The notes: generated by a model not told the origin, from the sequence alone. Positions 12,204-24,899 are shown, counted from the first letter of the stretch. The stretch: 64,000 nt of DNA from Gnetum montanum (GCA_015680685.1 MNCI01033474.1:1724670-1788669); one strand, 5' to 3'. Made by a program: numbers and translations.

Positions 12204-12942
12204 GCTTTAATAAGCTTCAATAACCTAAAAGTGTAGCTTAAGTCTTCAAAATTGAACATTTAACTGAGACAATAAATAAATAGCTCTTTATTTTTACTAG
12301 AACATCATAGAGAATTACAAAGCTAGAACCTAATGAGTAGGATAGACAAGAGTTCAAGAAATTCCAATAGCACATTCACACTTAAAATGGCTATGAATCC
12401 TTATAACATGGAAGCTCAATTGGAGCTTAATCTCACTCTCTTCTCACTTCTCTTTCTCACACATCACACACTCTCATAATTCTCTTATAATCTCCTCTCA
12501 CAAATGAAAGGCCTTGATGCCTATTTATAATATTTTTAGTACCTAAAATATAAATTTATGTTCGTAGTTTCAAACACAATAGATGTTCAAACCAAGAGCT
12601 ACAATAATTAGAGGAGATGTCTTGCTACGATGGGAGATGTCTCTGCTTTAGAGAAGATGCCTTATCCAAGATGTAGATGTCTTTTCCAAGTTATGATAAA
12701 AAATAGGAGGCATCTATCTATTATTGGAGAAGTTTATCTTATAAACAAGACATCCTATTGTATGTAGAAACATCTTTTAGCTTTAAAGTTCCAAAATCCA
12801 GAATTCTTCCTGAAAGTTCTAATAAGTCAAATGCAACTCCAATTGTCTTCTTTTGTCCCTGAAATATGAAAAATAATACCAAAACATAAACACATAAAAT
12901 ATAAAGAACACATACATAATCATAGTTTATTGATATGTTACA
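12204..12942 (-). repeat. 3' LTR of element C
   Basis: Aligns along its length with 22680-23451 and shares the TGTAACA start (minus strand, 12942). The last ~8 bases at the left end are diverged, so 12204 is approximate. A TATTTATA box on the plus strand (12522-12529) is the minus-strand TATAAATA promoter motif. Confidence 0.8.
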
Positions 12943-13324
12943 TGGGCTTAGTGATGTCCTTATTATCTCTTCCATCCTTAAAATGAAAACTTATTTTCAA
13001 GTTGTCTATACACTTTAGATAACATTAAGGCCCTACAAAGCCAAGTCCTTATTATGAATCCAAATTGCATTTTTAGGTCCCTCATCATTCCAATTCATTA
13101 AATACTCATGTATCTCTTAATTCTTTGTGCTTCTAGCTTCCATTGCTTATAGCACAACAAGTTTCCTTGACGTCTTGGATGGCTTTGAATCTTCAAGTGC
13201 ACCTTTTGAGGCTCTTAAGACAATCTTCCAAGTTATATGTAAACATATTTCCATGGAAATGACTCAAATATTAAACATTAAATACACATGAAAATGAAAA
13301 ATTATTAGGAATATTAAAGTCATA

Positions 13325-13530
13325 AGCATTATCATTCATTTTGGCCCTAATCTAAAATGGACCAATCTTCTTCAACTTAAGCTTAGAATTTTACATTTCT
13401 CAGCCTCTCCTTGTCCAAATGGAACCATACATAATTACCAATATTGAATACCATCTTCTTCTTTTCCAAGTTCTTGGTAGCAACAACTTTGTTATTGTTG
13501 GTGACCATTTGGGACTACCAATGTTGGGCC
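13325..13530 (-). pseudogene. C-terminal piece of element C integrase
   Basis: The minus strand reads KVVATKNLEKKKMVFNIGNYVWFHLDKERLRNVKF, here quoted only as its parts: KKKMVFNIGNYVW and HLDKERL are the conserved GDxVWxHLxKERF block at the integrase C terminus of chromoviruses. The catalytic core lies 3.7 kb away at 17216-17990, on the same strand and in the right order, so the gene is split by an insertion. Confidence 0.65.
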
Positions 13531-15059
13531 TTTGGTCTTGTGACTCAGATCATGGGAAACAAAGGTGTTCCATCAAATAGGATTTAGATGCTTGTTGGTC
13601 TTCTAGCAACACCAAGGCCCAAATACCTTCAAATGAACTCAGTGGTTATAAAACAAACTAATCATGAGTATGTATTTGCTATTGTAAATGTTGAAATAGT
13701 GGGGTTTGCGTATGAAATTGTACTTGGCTATCATAAAAATTTAGCTAACCTTGTTGAATATTGTGAGTTATTAAAGATTCCTATTTTGTCAAATCACTTA
13801 GTCTATATAGTCCCTATAGTATGCTATATGAAACACATACGATTTCACAAAAATGCTTGAGCATAATTCTGCTAATATACTTCTAATTTCCCCTCAGAGA
13901 GAAAATTCCACAAGAAAACTAGAAATAGAGCAAGATTCAAAGGATTTAGAAAGAGAAAAGAAAAGAAAGCAGATTTGTATAAATCTCAAACAGGTAAGAT
14001 AAACTAAATAGGATGAAACACTTGACAATAAAGCTATTACAATTCAATCTAAATATTATGAATTGTCCAAACCCTCTTAGCCCAAGAAGAAATTTCGCAA
14101 AAGACAATCTTATTACACTACCAAAATTCCTTGTAAATAAGAAGTATAAGCTTTTGTTTCTAGTTAATAGTTGTCAAGAATTGCAAATAATAGAACTAGC
14201 AGAAAAATCTGACAATTTTAAGATTGAAATATCAAGATAATAAACTTTTAAAAAAATGAAGCTATTTCAAGCAAGTCAGAGTATCAAAGATTTTCTAGAT
14301 CCTCTAGACACAAATAGGCAATTTCTACAAGACATTATTATTAAATTTTTCAAGATGCTTTTCTAAGACAACATAAGCTCTTATATGGCAAACCTAATAG
14401 AATTTTAGTATTGTGCAAAACTAGTGCTATAAGAATAATATAGAAAACCCCAAAATTAAATGCTAAGCACAATACTATCTAAACCATTAGCTAAACAATT
14501 AAGACAAAGTGAGAAAAAAAGAACTCACAGGATTAAAACAAAGCTTTTCAATTGATGAATTAGCAAGCCATATTACAATCTTCAATATCTTCTTCTTGAT
14601 CTCCCATCCAATCCCCCTAACTTCTACCCTTGAAGCTTTATTTATAGTTGCTTATAGGTAGTTACAAACATCATGAAAAATCAAGGTGGGTTACAAACAT
14701 TATGGGAGTTATAACCACCATATAGTTAAATGCTATAGTTGACAAGTGTGTGGTAGTTACAAGAACCATAGAGATTAAGAAGTTATAGTTGACAAATGTC
14801 CTGTTTCGTGGTTACAACATCATTGGAAATTAAAATTCGGTTGTAACCACTAATGAAAGTTACAACCACTATGATAGTTTGATAGTTAGTTATAACTACC
14901 ATAATTGACAAGTGTTCAAATCACGTGGGGTTTGAACGAGTGTCCCATTAATTCCATTTCTTTTTGAATATTAATGCCTTTTTTAACTAAAGAAAGCATA
15001 CTAAGTCAATGCATAATTTAGATGATCATGCGGCATGACATGGTTCTGAATAAAAGCTT

Positions 15060-15263
15060 TCACATCTTTTGGAAGGAGATGGATTTCTTGTGCTCTATTT
15101 CAATTTCTTCAATATATAATGTAGTCTTAGGTACTTTAGCTACTTGGGCCATGTTGAGTACATCAACATAAAACCGTTGACCAAATTCATGGTCATCGTG
15201 GGGCATACATACATTTGTATTTTTGCTTCCACGTATTACTCCAACTTTTGTAGTTTCAAACAT
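15060..15263 (-). CDS. Unrecognised 67-residue open frame
   Basis: The minus strand encodes a 67-residue frame with a balanced composition (MFETTKVGVIRGSKN at the start, IEEIEIEHKKSISFQKM at the end). I recognise no family. It lies at the left border of the CpG-containing segment and could be an exon remnant or chance. The possibility that it is translated is weak. Confidence 0.2.
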   Translation of the reverse strand: MFETTKVGVIRGSKNTNVCMPHDDHEFGQRFYVDVLNMAQVAKVPKTTLYIEEIEIEHKKSISFQKM

Positions 15264-15289
15264 GGAACCGGTATCCTTTGATAGGGCAG

Positions 15290-16850
15290 GTTTCTTTGAC
15301 CGACACTTTCACACGACTGTTTTTTTGAATTTTCATCTATTGATCTAAAGTCTTCTTCGATGAACCATCCAAATATTTATCACCCCAACTACGTGGAACT
15401 CATCCATGATTAACTAACACTGGAAGCTGCACATGGCCAAGAACTATCAATATGGGCAACCAAGTACAACGGAGCGATTAAGAGTACCCATTTTCTGTTA
15501 CACCAGGCACGGCCCTGGAGCATGGACCGACAAAAATCAATTTACTTTCATCATATACACCTTCACATTTCATCTTTCTGATTTCTAGGGATTTCAAATC
15601 TTTTGATTCCTTGTAGCGTCGACTGAAGAGCTGCCAAATTCCTAAACCATAGCCCTCCATGTTTAATTTTGATTGATGTGGCCAAGTATTTTCTGGAGAG
15701 CCTAAGCAATATGATAACTCGTGTTTTACAACCGCAGCCAGCTTTTACCGCTAAAAGCAACCAATTTTGTCTCTGCTGGATGGCGGCCTTCTCCTCTTCC
15801 GCATGCAGTTAACGGACTGTATCATGAGATTATAGCGACGCTTGCCGTCCAGCCACGGCTACGGCCACGGAATGATGGAAACGTTACTGTAGATACTCTT
15901 CAGAGTGGAGTTCCATCCATCGATTAAGGCTTTCTCTTGCCAGCCTGCAGAAATTTATGGAATCAGGACTCCAGTAAAACCCACGGAGCTGCCTCAGACC
16001 AATCATCCCTGAACCGGTACGGCTGCTATTTTCCAAAAAATTAGGGCATGGGTTCTGCGTATTTGGAGCACAAAACAGCAGAGTAGCAGCATTCATAGGA
16101 CTCTGCTGCTGCTGCAAAGCCTGCAAGTAATTCTGATGCTGTTTCTGCCATGGCTTGCTACATTGCTGCTGCTGAGAACAGAGTCGATAACTTCTGTATC
16201 TGCTAACTGTGCAAACTCCCGTTGCACTCTGCCATCAGGTGCTGTCCCAAGTAAAACAAACTGACCACCCAGCTTTGCAACACGTGCCCATCCACAAGAC
16301 CGTAACTTTCCTGACCGTGAAAATGCCATGAATCCTATACTAGAACGTAACTCAGGATCTCTGTTTTTTCGGTGCCCGGATTGCAGATGTACAGCAGCAA
16401 ACATGATATGATATGAACAAAATGCAGGTGCAGATTTGTTAGAGTCATGAGCCAGGTCTCGGTGACTTCGTTGTAATGGACTGAAACTCCAAAGATTGAG
16501 TCTTGAAATAGCTGTAGCCGTTTGCGCTTGCAGAATAGTTTTTGATATGTGATTTCTTTTAGCAAATCCCTCCAAGCTCATACCTACGTATGATTGTTTC
16601 GCAGAACTCTGGCTAAACACAGGAGGCCCACATCATTGTTAAGCCTTGGTATAAGGGCAACATCATCTTCCTCCATCTGCTTCATTGCTGGAATAATTAG
16701 AAGCAATGCTACCAGCGTTTCCCCCGGGAGGCAGGTGAATAAGCATGCTTTAGACGTAACCCATATGTTGGAGGCTTGGAGCATACTTGTGATGCTTCAA
16801 GTTGGCTGTTGTGCATTCTATTGGAATACGCTTTAGGGAAATTTAACTCA
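15290..16850 (-). pseudogene. CpG-containing gene-like segment with starch-synthase motif
   Basis: Base composition changes sharply here: CpG and GC-rich codons appear, unlike the flanking elements. The minus-strand frame 16620-16093 contains KLGGQFVLLGTAPD and RVQREFAQLAD (about 16270-16196), which resembles the conserved GT5 motif of plant soluble starch synthases (GGQFVLLG followed by P..xQ.EF). Residues before and after do not match, as expected of one exon remnant with intron sequence around it. A Gln-rich stretch (16130-16070) and another frame (15760-15563) are not identified. It may be one or several host gene fragments carried inside the insertion. Confidence 0.45.
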
Positions 16851-17215
16851 GGACACATTAATCTTGTTCCATTACACCACCCATAACAAAAACTCCTTGA
16901 ACCTAGATTCCTTCGACAAGAAAGCAGACTCTTTCTTCTTCCTTTCAAGAATCAACTTTTCATTTTCAAGTCACTGCTTAATCTTGCTCACCCAAACGTG
17001 CATGCTTATAATCACCAACAACATCAAGATCAAATTTTTTAATTCAAAGTTTTTCCATTGATTTTCCCATAACATTATTTGTATTTTTTCATGTTCTCTA
17101 CCATTGCTTTTTGAGGTAAATAATCTAATTTCTTATTTGCTACTATTTTGGAGTCTCCAATAAGAAAATAATTTGGCAATTTAATTTTGTACCCGAACAA
17201 GGACTCAACATTATT

Positions 17216-17990
17216 TCATAAAGCTTGCTCCATTAAATGGCCGAAATGTTTCAAGTTATCCTTGCCCTCAAGTTTTGTCTTCACTTGCTTATGCAAGTTT
17301 TGCATGCTTTTCACAAAATTTGGGCAAACATGGGCACAATCATTAAATTTTCTCAAGTCATCTACCATCCTAGGAGCATAATCATAGTTTTTCTTAAATG
17401 AACTTTTCCCAATGCTAGAGTGACAAGAATGATTATAACTAAACTCAACACATGATAAAAGATTTTTCCATCTATTGGGTTGATCCTTACAAAGACATCG
17501 TAAAATTTTGAGCAATGATTTATTTACAACTTTAGTTTTCTCATCAATTTATGGATTCTAGGAATTAGTAAAAGAAAATTTTGTATCTAACAATTTCCAT
17601 AATGACCTTCAAAGATGACTTGTAAATTTAACATTTCTATCATTTACAATATTCAATGAAACATCATGTAATCTTATAACATTTTGAAAATACAAGTGAG
17701 CCACATGAGATGCATCATTGGTTCTTTTACAAGGAATAAAATAAGCCTTTTTAGTAATTTATTAACAACAATAAAAATGTAATCATGACTGGCGTGTGTC
17801 TTGGGAATTCCAAAAATAAAATCCATAAAGATACTTTCCCATGAAAGATTAGAAATTAGCAAAGGTAAATAATGTCTAGAAATACCCTTACATCCCTTGA
17901 ATTTTTGGCAAATAAGATACATTCTAACGAATTTATTTAAATCATTTTTCATACTTGGTCAATAGTATCTCTTTCTCATAAGTTCATAGG
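17216..17990 (-). pseudogene. Integrase core of element C, broken
   Basis: The minus strand reads FVRMYLICQKFKG (zinc-binding region, first Cys replaced by Tyr), then MDFIFGIPKT with the first catalytic Asp near 17820. VNDRNVKF keeps the second Asp (about 17608-17585). TKVVNK (about 17545-17525) has Lys where the family has the catalytic Glu of TEVVN. ORF 17515-17216 then covers LKDQPNRWK-like and SYNHSCHSSIGKSSF strings. Similarity fades at the point where the insertion begins. Confidence 0.8.
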
Positions 17991-17999
17991 TCTTTTTCT

Positions 18000-20440
18000 T
18001 GTTCATGCATCTAGCCATATTACAATTATGCTTTTCATCCAAAATTCATACCCTAAAATCATACTTTGGCACACACACATTAGCCTTCTTAAAAAGGATG
18101 CCCTATTGTAGATGATAGTCTCTCCACCTCTCCACTTTACCAAGAAATGGAGCATTAAAATCTTTCCAAATCTCCTCAAAATCAACATCATGAGAGTAAA
18201 AACAAGTCAAGCTCTCAAGTCCTTTTACTTGTGCAGATGAGTGATTCACAACATGAATTCTTGCAAAAGAATTTACCCCTACATCATGTTTTCCACTTTT
18301 ATATTTTAGCATAAAGTGGAATTCTTGGAACTACTTTACCCATTTTATATGCTTAACACTCAATTGCTTTTGTAAATTTAAAACTTTTAATGCCTTATGA
18401 TTAGTCAATAACAAAAGTTTACTTTCCAAAAAATAATATCTCCAATGTTTATGATCTAAAGTATAGCATATAACTCTTTTTTTATATAGATACTATAATT
18501 TTTCCTTAATTCATTTAATTTTTGAAAAAAAAAATGCAATGGGTTTACCTTCTTGGAATAACACCCCTATAACTACAAGTTCACATGTATTGACCTCCAC
18601 TTCAAGAAGGTTAAAAATATTTGGCATAGCCAACACTAGAGCATTGCAAATTTTTGCTTTTGAAGCTTGGAATGATTTCTCCTTTTGTTCATCCCATACA
18701 AAATCTAAATTCTTATTTTAAAAAAGCAAGCATAGGCCATGAAATAGAATTAAAGTTTCTAATAAATCTTCTATAAAAACTAGCCAAACCAAAAAAAAGT
18801 TCTTACCTCCTCCACATCTTTAGGTGAAGGCCTGATTGCCTTAATCTTTCTTGGCTCCATTTTGACTGGTTTGTTGAAACAACATGTTCTAAGTAAATAA
18901 TTTTTCTCTTAGTAAAATAATATTTCTTGGAATTAATTACTAATTTAGCCTCATGTGACTTTGAACACAACAATCTCAAGTGTTACACATGTTCCTTCTC
19001 ATTTAGCACTATACACAAGGATATCATAAACCAAACAATAGAACATTTTTCAATAAGATCCCTAAAAACTTTATGCATGTATTATGAATGTTGCTAGAGC
19101 ATTGGTTAGTCCAAAGGGAATGAATAACCATTCATACAAATCATCCAATGTTTTAAAGGTAATTTTTCATTCATTGTCCACTCTAATACAAATTTGATAA
19201 TAGGCATTCTTCAATAAAGAAATTTTAGGTAATGAAAGAATTCCTTGGTTACCTTAACTTCATAAAGACTCAGCTAATAAAATCTATATTTTTGGAAATC
19301 TTAAAAATTTCTCTATAAGTTGGAAAAATGAAGTACTATAAAAGATATCTAAAATCTAAGGTTACATTATGTTCTTTACAATCTATGAAAACCATAGTAA
19401 TTCTAGTAGTGTAATCTTGAGAGATGATGATTGACATGTTGTTAAGTTTATGGTGCTAAAATTTTAACTAAATATTTTCAAAAATATTAACTTTCAAATT
19501 AATTTTTTATATCACATCAAATTATTATGTGATGGTGGAGAAATGATCTTGTCATTGGTTATCCTTCATTCTAGTAAAAATTTAGGATTTACAAAATCTA
19601 CTAAATTATAATGCTAATTTTCCCAAATTGAAATAGTTATTGAAATAAAATTTTAGCTTCTTGTAGTTACATATTCTAGCTTTCTAATAACTAAAATCAT
19701 TAATAAAGATTGTCAAATGAATGATATATGATAAAAATAGTAAATATACCTAATACTAACTATTTAACTTCCAAAATTGAGTAAATAATGATGAATGATG
19801 TTAATGAATTGATGATGAAATAGTCAAATTTTTGCTAAAATGATATTGATGATTTCATGATACAAATTTCCAAGATATTTCTTAGATATATATGTGTGTG
19901 TGTGTGTGTGTGTGAAAACTAGAACAAGGTTTACTATAAATAATACAATATATCCCTAATGATAAGAAAACCTTAAAAATCAAATATAAAGATAAGGATT
20001 GGAGCTAAAATAAAGTTACAACTACTCCTAAATTTAAAAATTTTCTATATTTTATTAAAATAAAATTCTATTATATAATAAAAAAAATTATTATCTTATA
20101 CTCTAAAAAGCCAAGTTTCAAATCAATATTTGATAAAAGTTCATCAATGGCAAGTACAACAAGAATGTCATTCATTATAGAAATAGGGAACCTATACTTA
20201 ATAATGATTCTATTAACAACCCTAAAATCTATATACATTCTCATCTCATTCATATATTTCTTTGGAACAATTACAATTGAAATAATACAAGGAGAAATGG
20301 ATTCATTAATGAAGCAGTTAGAGAGTAATTTACTTACTTGTTTATGGAACTCCCTTTGATTTAGGTTCATATGGTAAGCTCTCTCATTTGGGATGGTAGC
20401 TATAGGTATGAAATCAATTTGATGTTGAATGGACCTCATT
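18000..20440 (-). pseudogene. Reverse transcriptase and RNase H of element C, broken
   Basis: The frame 20439-20071 begins MRSIQHQIDFIPIATIPNERAY and contains SPCIISIVIVPKK and YIDFRVVNRIIIKYRFPI, the N-terminal half of a chromovirus RT. The catalytic Y/F-x-D-D box near 19042-19015 reads VYDILVYS, so one of the two metal-binding Asp residues is lost. The connection motif SFYRRFIRNF and RNase H remnants follow to about 18100. An AT-rich insertion with a (TG)11 run interrupts the RT near 19.4-20.07 kb. Confidence 0.75.
19893..19914. repeat. (TG)11 microsatellite
   Basis: Uninterrupted TG dinucleotides, eleven copies, within the decayed RT of element C. Confidence 0.95.
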
Positions 20441-20999
20441 GGTGAAATCTCATTTTAAGACTCCTCTTCACTTGTTATAATTATTGACATGATGGCAAAA
20501 CTATGTCTAGCTTCTTCATATGCTTGTAGATATTCTTGCTCACTTAACAAGATCAATGTAGCATTTGTGGGGAGATTTTCCTTATACTAATATGAAGTCA
20601 TAAGAATCAATTCATGTATCCCATATTTCCTTGGTACTAACCAAAAATTTCTTGCATCATCAAAAGAAGCCTTGTTATTAAAATTCCAAGGTCTTTTCAA
20701 AATGGCATCAACACAATCTATTGGAAGAATGTAATAATGTACTTTATCTTTAAAGGAACCAATCTTGAAAGACTAAACACACCTATGCTTTACTTCTTAA
20801 AAATGAACTTTTGAAACCCAATGAACTTTATAGGATCTATGGTGTGGCAATGTCTTCAAGCCAAGCTTAGTAACAACATTATCAAAAAAATACATTTTCT
20901 TGGGTAACATCATTAATAAAAATGTGTATTCATTTATCACTATCAAGACATCTATCCCTAAGCCTAAAGAGCATCTTCCTCATAGGATCTTCATTGATA

Positions 21000-22320
21000 T
21001 TTACATTTTTTATAAAAGTCCAAGAATTAATTTCAATTACATATTCTATCATAGGAGCATAATGATTACCTTCATTGAAGGACTCTTTATTTTCTAGGGT
21101 TTAGAGTTTTTTTGCTCTTGGAGACCTTTTTCTTTTCATACTTCCATTGCTTATGTTGTTTCTTATCATAATTGAAGCATTGAATTTTGGAAGCATCACA
21201 ATTCCATTGATCCTTCCCTTTCCTGGAGTAGTCTTTCTTGGAATCTTGACCCTCCTTGGACCTCTTTTTCTTTTCATGTGTGTCTTCTTTAACATTTTTC
21301 TTCTCCTTGGCTTCATTCTCCCCTTTAGAAGCTTTCGAGTCCTTGCTCTTTGAAGATTTGGGACCTCTATTAAAGCCTTGAAGTTTCTTCCTAGCTTTAA
21401 AATCTAATTAAAAGGCCTCACATAATGTTTGGGACTTATATAATGTTAGCTCTTATTGGCATTTCCTCTTTGATTCTCCTTGGAAATTAGATGCTTGATC
21501 ATACTCATCCTAATGAAATTTTTCTTCTATAAGGCTTTTCGAAAATTCATGTAGAAGTCTTTAACACTCTTATCACCTTACCTTAGATACTTCAATTATG
21601 GATTACCTCTTCTTTATGATGGGTCTTCTTAAATTTTTACCTAAGCATGAACTACATTAGAAACCAATATTTGATAGGAGTTCCATTACCTACAAGGTAA
21701 GCATGCCTCTCTTTCTCTTACCAAATATGTATCATATCCTCAAGTTTTGTTTTAGCATATGAAACTCTTTGGCAATCTTCTACATCTTCAAATTTAAAGC
21801 ATTTGTTCAAAATATTTATCTAAGAATGAAAATATTTAGGACCCTTAATTCATTAAAAGTTTTTTCTTCTAGATGAGGCATTCTAGAGGCATGCATAAAA
21901 GTCTTTTAAAGAGTGAACTCCATTTTCTCCTTGGGATTTCTTTAAGGCTTGGAAGTAGATCCATTATTCCTTCATCTTGGAAACATCAGCCTATGGGATC
22001 TTAATCCAACAATTGGAGAATGAGGGTTTTCATCATACTTCTCATCTTCTTCAATGTCTTCATTCATAGGATAAATGTCATCTTCAAGGTCTAGCATGAA
22101 TGGTTGTCTTGTTGAAGAAGCTCTTGATGAAGAAAATTCTAAGTTCACATATTGCCTAAATGCCCTTGGTTTGAAGGATTGTCTTTCTTTTATTCAAGCT
22201 TTTTCATTCTATTTATAAAAATCATGAGTACATTCTTCAACTCTTCCATGTTCTTTGCTAAGCCTTGGACTAAGTTCTTCTTGGGTATCAGGTTAAAATG
22301 GACCTAAAGGAAAATTTACA
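21000..22320 (-). pseudogene. Gag region of element C
   Basis: The minus strand has a Lys/Ser-rich segment followed by KIQCFNYDKKQHKQWKYEKK (about 21200-21140), quoted as one motif. This is a decayed CCHC zinc knuckle: the first Cys and the His are kept, the second and fourth positions are Tyr. Upstream pieces resemble retrotransposon Gag but are broken by stops. In an intact element this protein would form the particle and bind RNA. Confidence 0.5.
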
Positions 22321-22661
22321 TAAATATCCATAAAAAATGTAAAGGGATTAAGAGTACCCAAAACCAAAAATAGAGTACCCAAATGGATTCAAAAATTGAA
22401 ATGAAAATCCAAAATGGGATTCATACAATTTCCATATATCCTAGATTAACAAGCCTAATGAGTATATAAACAATAAGAATTTCCAATGCCCAATATAATT
22501 TCTCATGTAAAATGATCAAAAGAAGGCTAATAAAATACTAGTTAAGCATGGAAAATAATATTAACGAAATTGAAAACCAAAATAAATTTGGAGATGAGTG
22601 AATTCTTTTGGATTAATTCTAGAGGATTCCTTTTCTTAAGTTAATTATCTTCAATCCTATG

Positions 22662-22679
22662 CTCTGAAACTAAATTTTT
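22662..22679 (-). promoter_or_regulatory. Primer-binding site of element C (tRNA-iMet type)
   Basis: Directly inside the right LTR the minus strand reads TTTAGTTTCAGAGCATAGG, similar to the usual TGGTATCAGAGC. It confirms which LTR is 5'. Confidence 0.6.
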
Positions 22680-23451
22680 TGAGGAACAAGCTTCAATAAT
22701 TCAAAAGTATATCTTAATTCTCTAACTTGCACATAAATTGAGAAAATAAAGAAGCAACTATTTGTTCTTACTAGAACATGATAGAGAATTACATAGTTGA
22801 AAGCTAATACTTAGGATAGAAAAGAGCTTAAGCAATCCCAACAACACATTCGTACTCAAAATGGATATGAGGACTTACAACATGTAAGCTTAATTAGAGA
22901 TCAATCTCACTATCTTTTTACTTCTTTCTCACACACATCACACATTCTCTCATTTCTCTTAGACTTTTCCAAATGAAAGGCATTGATGCCTATTTATAGT
23001 TTTTTTGGTGCCCAAGATACAAATGTACATTTATTATTTTAAGCATAGGATATATCTTTGACATGTGGGAGAGATCCTAATAGAGAGCTACAATAGTTAA
23101 AGGAGATGTCTTGTTGCTATGAGAGACATCTCTACCTCAAAGTAAACATATTCTCCAAGATGTAAATGTTTCTTCCGAGTTGCTACTAAACATAGGAGAC
23201 ATCTATATCTCTCAAGAGACGTTTATACTTCATGGGAGATGTCTATCTTCTAGAAGAGACATCTTTTCTTATAAGGAGATGCCTTCTAGGGTAGAACTAC
23301 CAAAATAAAGACTTCTTAAAAGTTCCAATAAGACAAATTCAACTCCAATTGTCTTTCCTTGTTCTTGAAACCTGGAAAATAATTAAAAACATAAAACATA
23401 TCTAAACTACAAAGAACACACATAAAATCATAGTTTATTGAGGATGTTACA
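22680..23451 (-). repeat. 5' LTR of element C
   Basis: Minus strand TGTAACATCC at 23451 to GCTTGTTCCTCA at 22680, 772 bp, homologous to 12204-12942. TATTTATA (plus strand, 22991-22998) marks the promoter on the minus strand. Confidence 0.8.
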
Positions 23452-24460
23452 TGAGTTGGGTAATGTGCTCATTCAGCATCATCATCTACTATCATTACTT
23501 GTGCTTCATTATGTAAAAACTTAATTTCAGATGACATTTTTTTCCCTATGTAACCTATCTTAGTGATGTTTGCATTATTTTAGACATTAAAGGTAATTTG
23601 GAGCATCAATTCATGATAATTCTAGCTTTCTCTTAGCCTTCTGGTGGGGGCGGCCTGGGGGAAACTTTATTTTTTATTTAATAAAGCATTTTCATTTCTT
23701 AGAAAAACTAAACCCTTGCATAGATATTAATCTATCATATATTATTTGTTCCACATTTTCAAACTATTTTAGTGATATTTATATTTTAACCATATAGCTA
23801 ATTTTTATTGAATATATCATTAAGTTCATCATTCTTTATCAATTTCTTTAACTATTTCTAGATTATGGATGGTAGGTTAAGTTTACGTTTGATTGAAGGT
23901 TCATGCCCCTTTATTTCATAATTGTGAATTTATCAAGGGTTATAGAATTTTAAATACTATGTATGGTCATGGATCATATGCTATGTGATTCATTGAGATA
24001 TTCATAAATATTTATGATTTATGTATTTGCATATTTTATTTTGGTTTTTATGGTGTAAAATGGCCAAGTCATGATAGGTGATGTGACATATTATAACCTA
24101 ATATTAGTGTCACTACATCGCATGCCTATGTCACTAAGTTTGACTCAACCTAAAACTTGAACTTTCAAACATATAAAATAAAAGTCTAATGATGTATCCT
24201 AGAGCCTAAATTAAACATTAAAATTCCCAATGAATATGCTAAAACATCAATAAGTTAACTTATTCTTAGCCTTTCAAGTCCCAAATCTCCTTAATCACAT
24301 CCAAGTTAAATCCTCTGTAATAAATTATTTGCAAGTATGTAACATTGATGTAGTGTTAGCATCACCTATAGAGAATTAGAAAATTTTCTCTTTCTTTTTT
24401 CTGTAGCCACTTAAGTGATATTGACATAATGTTTGTGAAGTGGAAGTAAGTTTGCTGCAT
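23452..24460. other. Flank between elements C and E, old repeat
   Basis: AT-rich. Phrases at 24340-24420 (gtgttagcatcacctat, aagtgatattgacat) match the diverged tandem repeat at 10.8-12.2 kb, as expected if element C inserted into that repeat. A G-rich string (ggtgggggcggcctggggg, 23644-23662) is unlike its surroundings. No gene seen. Confidence 0.4.
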
Positions 24461-24899
24461 TGATGAGCATGCATGACATAGCCTCATTAATGCTTATGCA
24501 TCAATGTAGCTTGAGATGAATTAACATGATCTTGGACTTACCTATATAAATGTGCAAACCACCAAAATTTGTGACACCTTGGATCATAGTAGTAGTTGAA
24601 CTCTTGTAGTTTCTTTCTATAGGAATTAGCCAAATTTTGCCCTGAGTGCCCATGACATGGATAGAATTGATTGAATGAATTTTTTTTAAGTGCATGGTGT
24701 GCCTAGATAATTTAACATTTTCATAACAAAATCAAGATAATTCTCTCCATTGTAACACTTCAAATAGTTTTAATTTATTTTTAGCAATTTAATTTATGAT
24801 GCATTTTACTTTCCAATGCTTAGATAATTAATATTTTATTTCATAATTGCATAAGTATGACCACTATGAATGTAAAATATTAACATTTAGTAATTCTAG
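24461..24899 (+). repeat. Left part of the 5' LTR of element E, interrupted by B
   Basis: Starts TGATGAGCATG. It carries a TATA region (ctatataaatg, 24540), aactcttgtagtttc (24599), gagtgcccatgaca (24643) and tgtaacacttc (24751), in the same order as the LTRs of element B. It stops at the B insertion point; the rest of the LTR resumes at 34870. The two parts together make about 830 bp, close to the 850 bp of B's LTRs. Confidence 0.7.
24895..24899 (+). repeat. Target site duplication of element B, left
   Basis: tctag, identical to 34865-34869 directly after the 3' LTR. Confidence 0.85.

Larger units (their letters stand above)
13500..17255. mobile_element. ~3.7 kb insertion splitting element C integrase
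   Basis: Integrase similarity stops near 17255-17216 and resumes near 13500. The intervening DNA has no retroelement pol. On its left edge gttat is followed by TGTTGGTGACC; on its right edge ttcaa is followed by gttat. A 5-bp duplication gttat is therefore possible (13495-13499 and 17256-17260), but terminal repeats were not found. Contents: 13540-15250 AT-rich sequence with a minus-strand TATAAATA near 14638-14645 preceded by repeated ggttataact-like phrases (14690-14920), and 15250-16850 the CpG-containing gene-like segment. Confidence 0.5.
12204..23451 (-). mobile_element. Chromovirus-type Ty3/gypsy element C, interrupted
   Basis: Two homologous LTRs (12204-12942 and 22680-23451) flank, in minus-strand order, a primer site, gag, RT, RNase H and integrase. 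The primer site next to the right LTR reads TTTCAGAGC, close to the tRNA-iMet type (TATCAGAGC). RT and integrase strings (HQIDFIP, CLICQ-like YLICQ, DRNVKF) are those of plant chromoviruses. A ~3.7 kb insertion splits the integrase. I could not find a clean 5-bp target duplication; the right flank is tgagt. Every domain has stops. Confidence 0.85.

Noticed and set aside
16594-17061. Plus-strand frames opposite the gene-like segment
   Set aside because: The recognised motif is on the minus strand; the plus-strand frames show no similarity.
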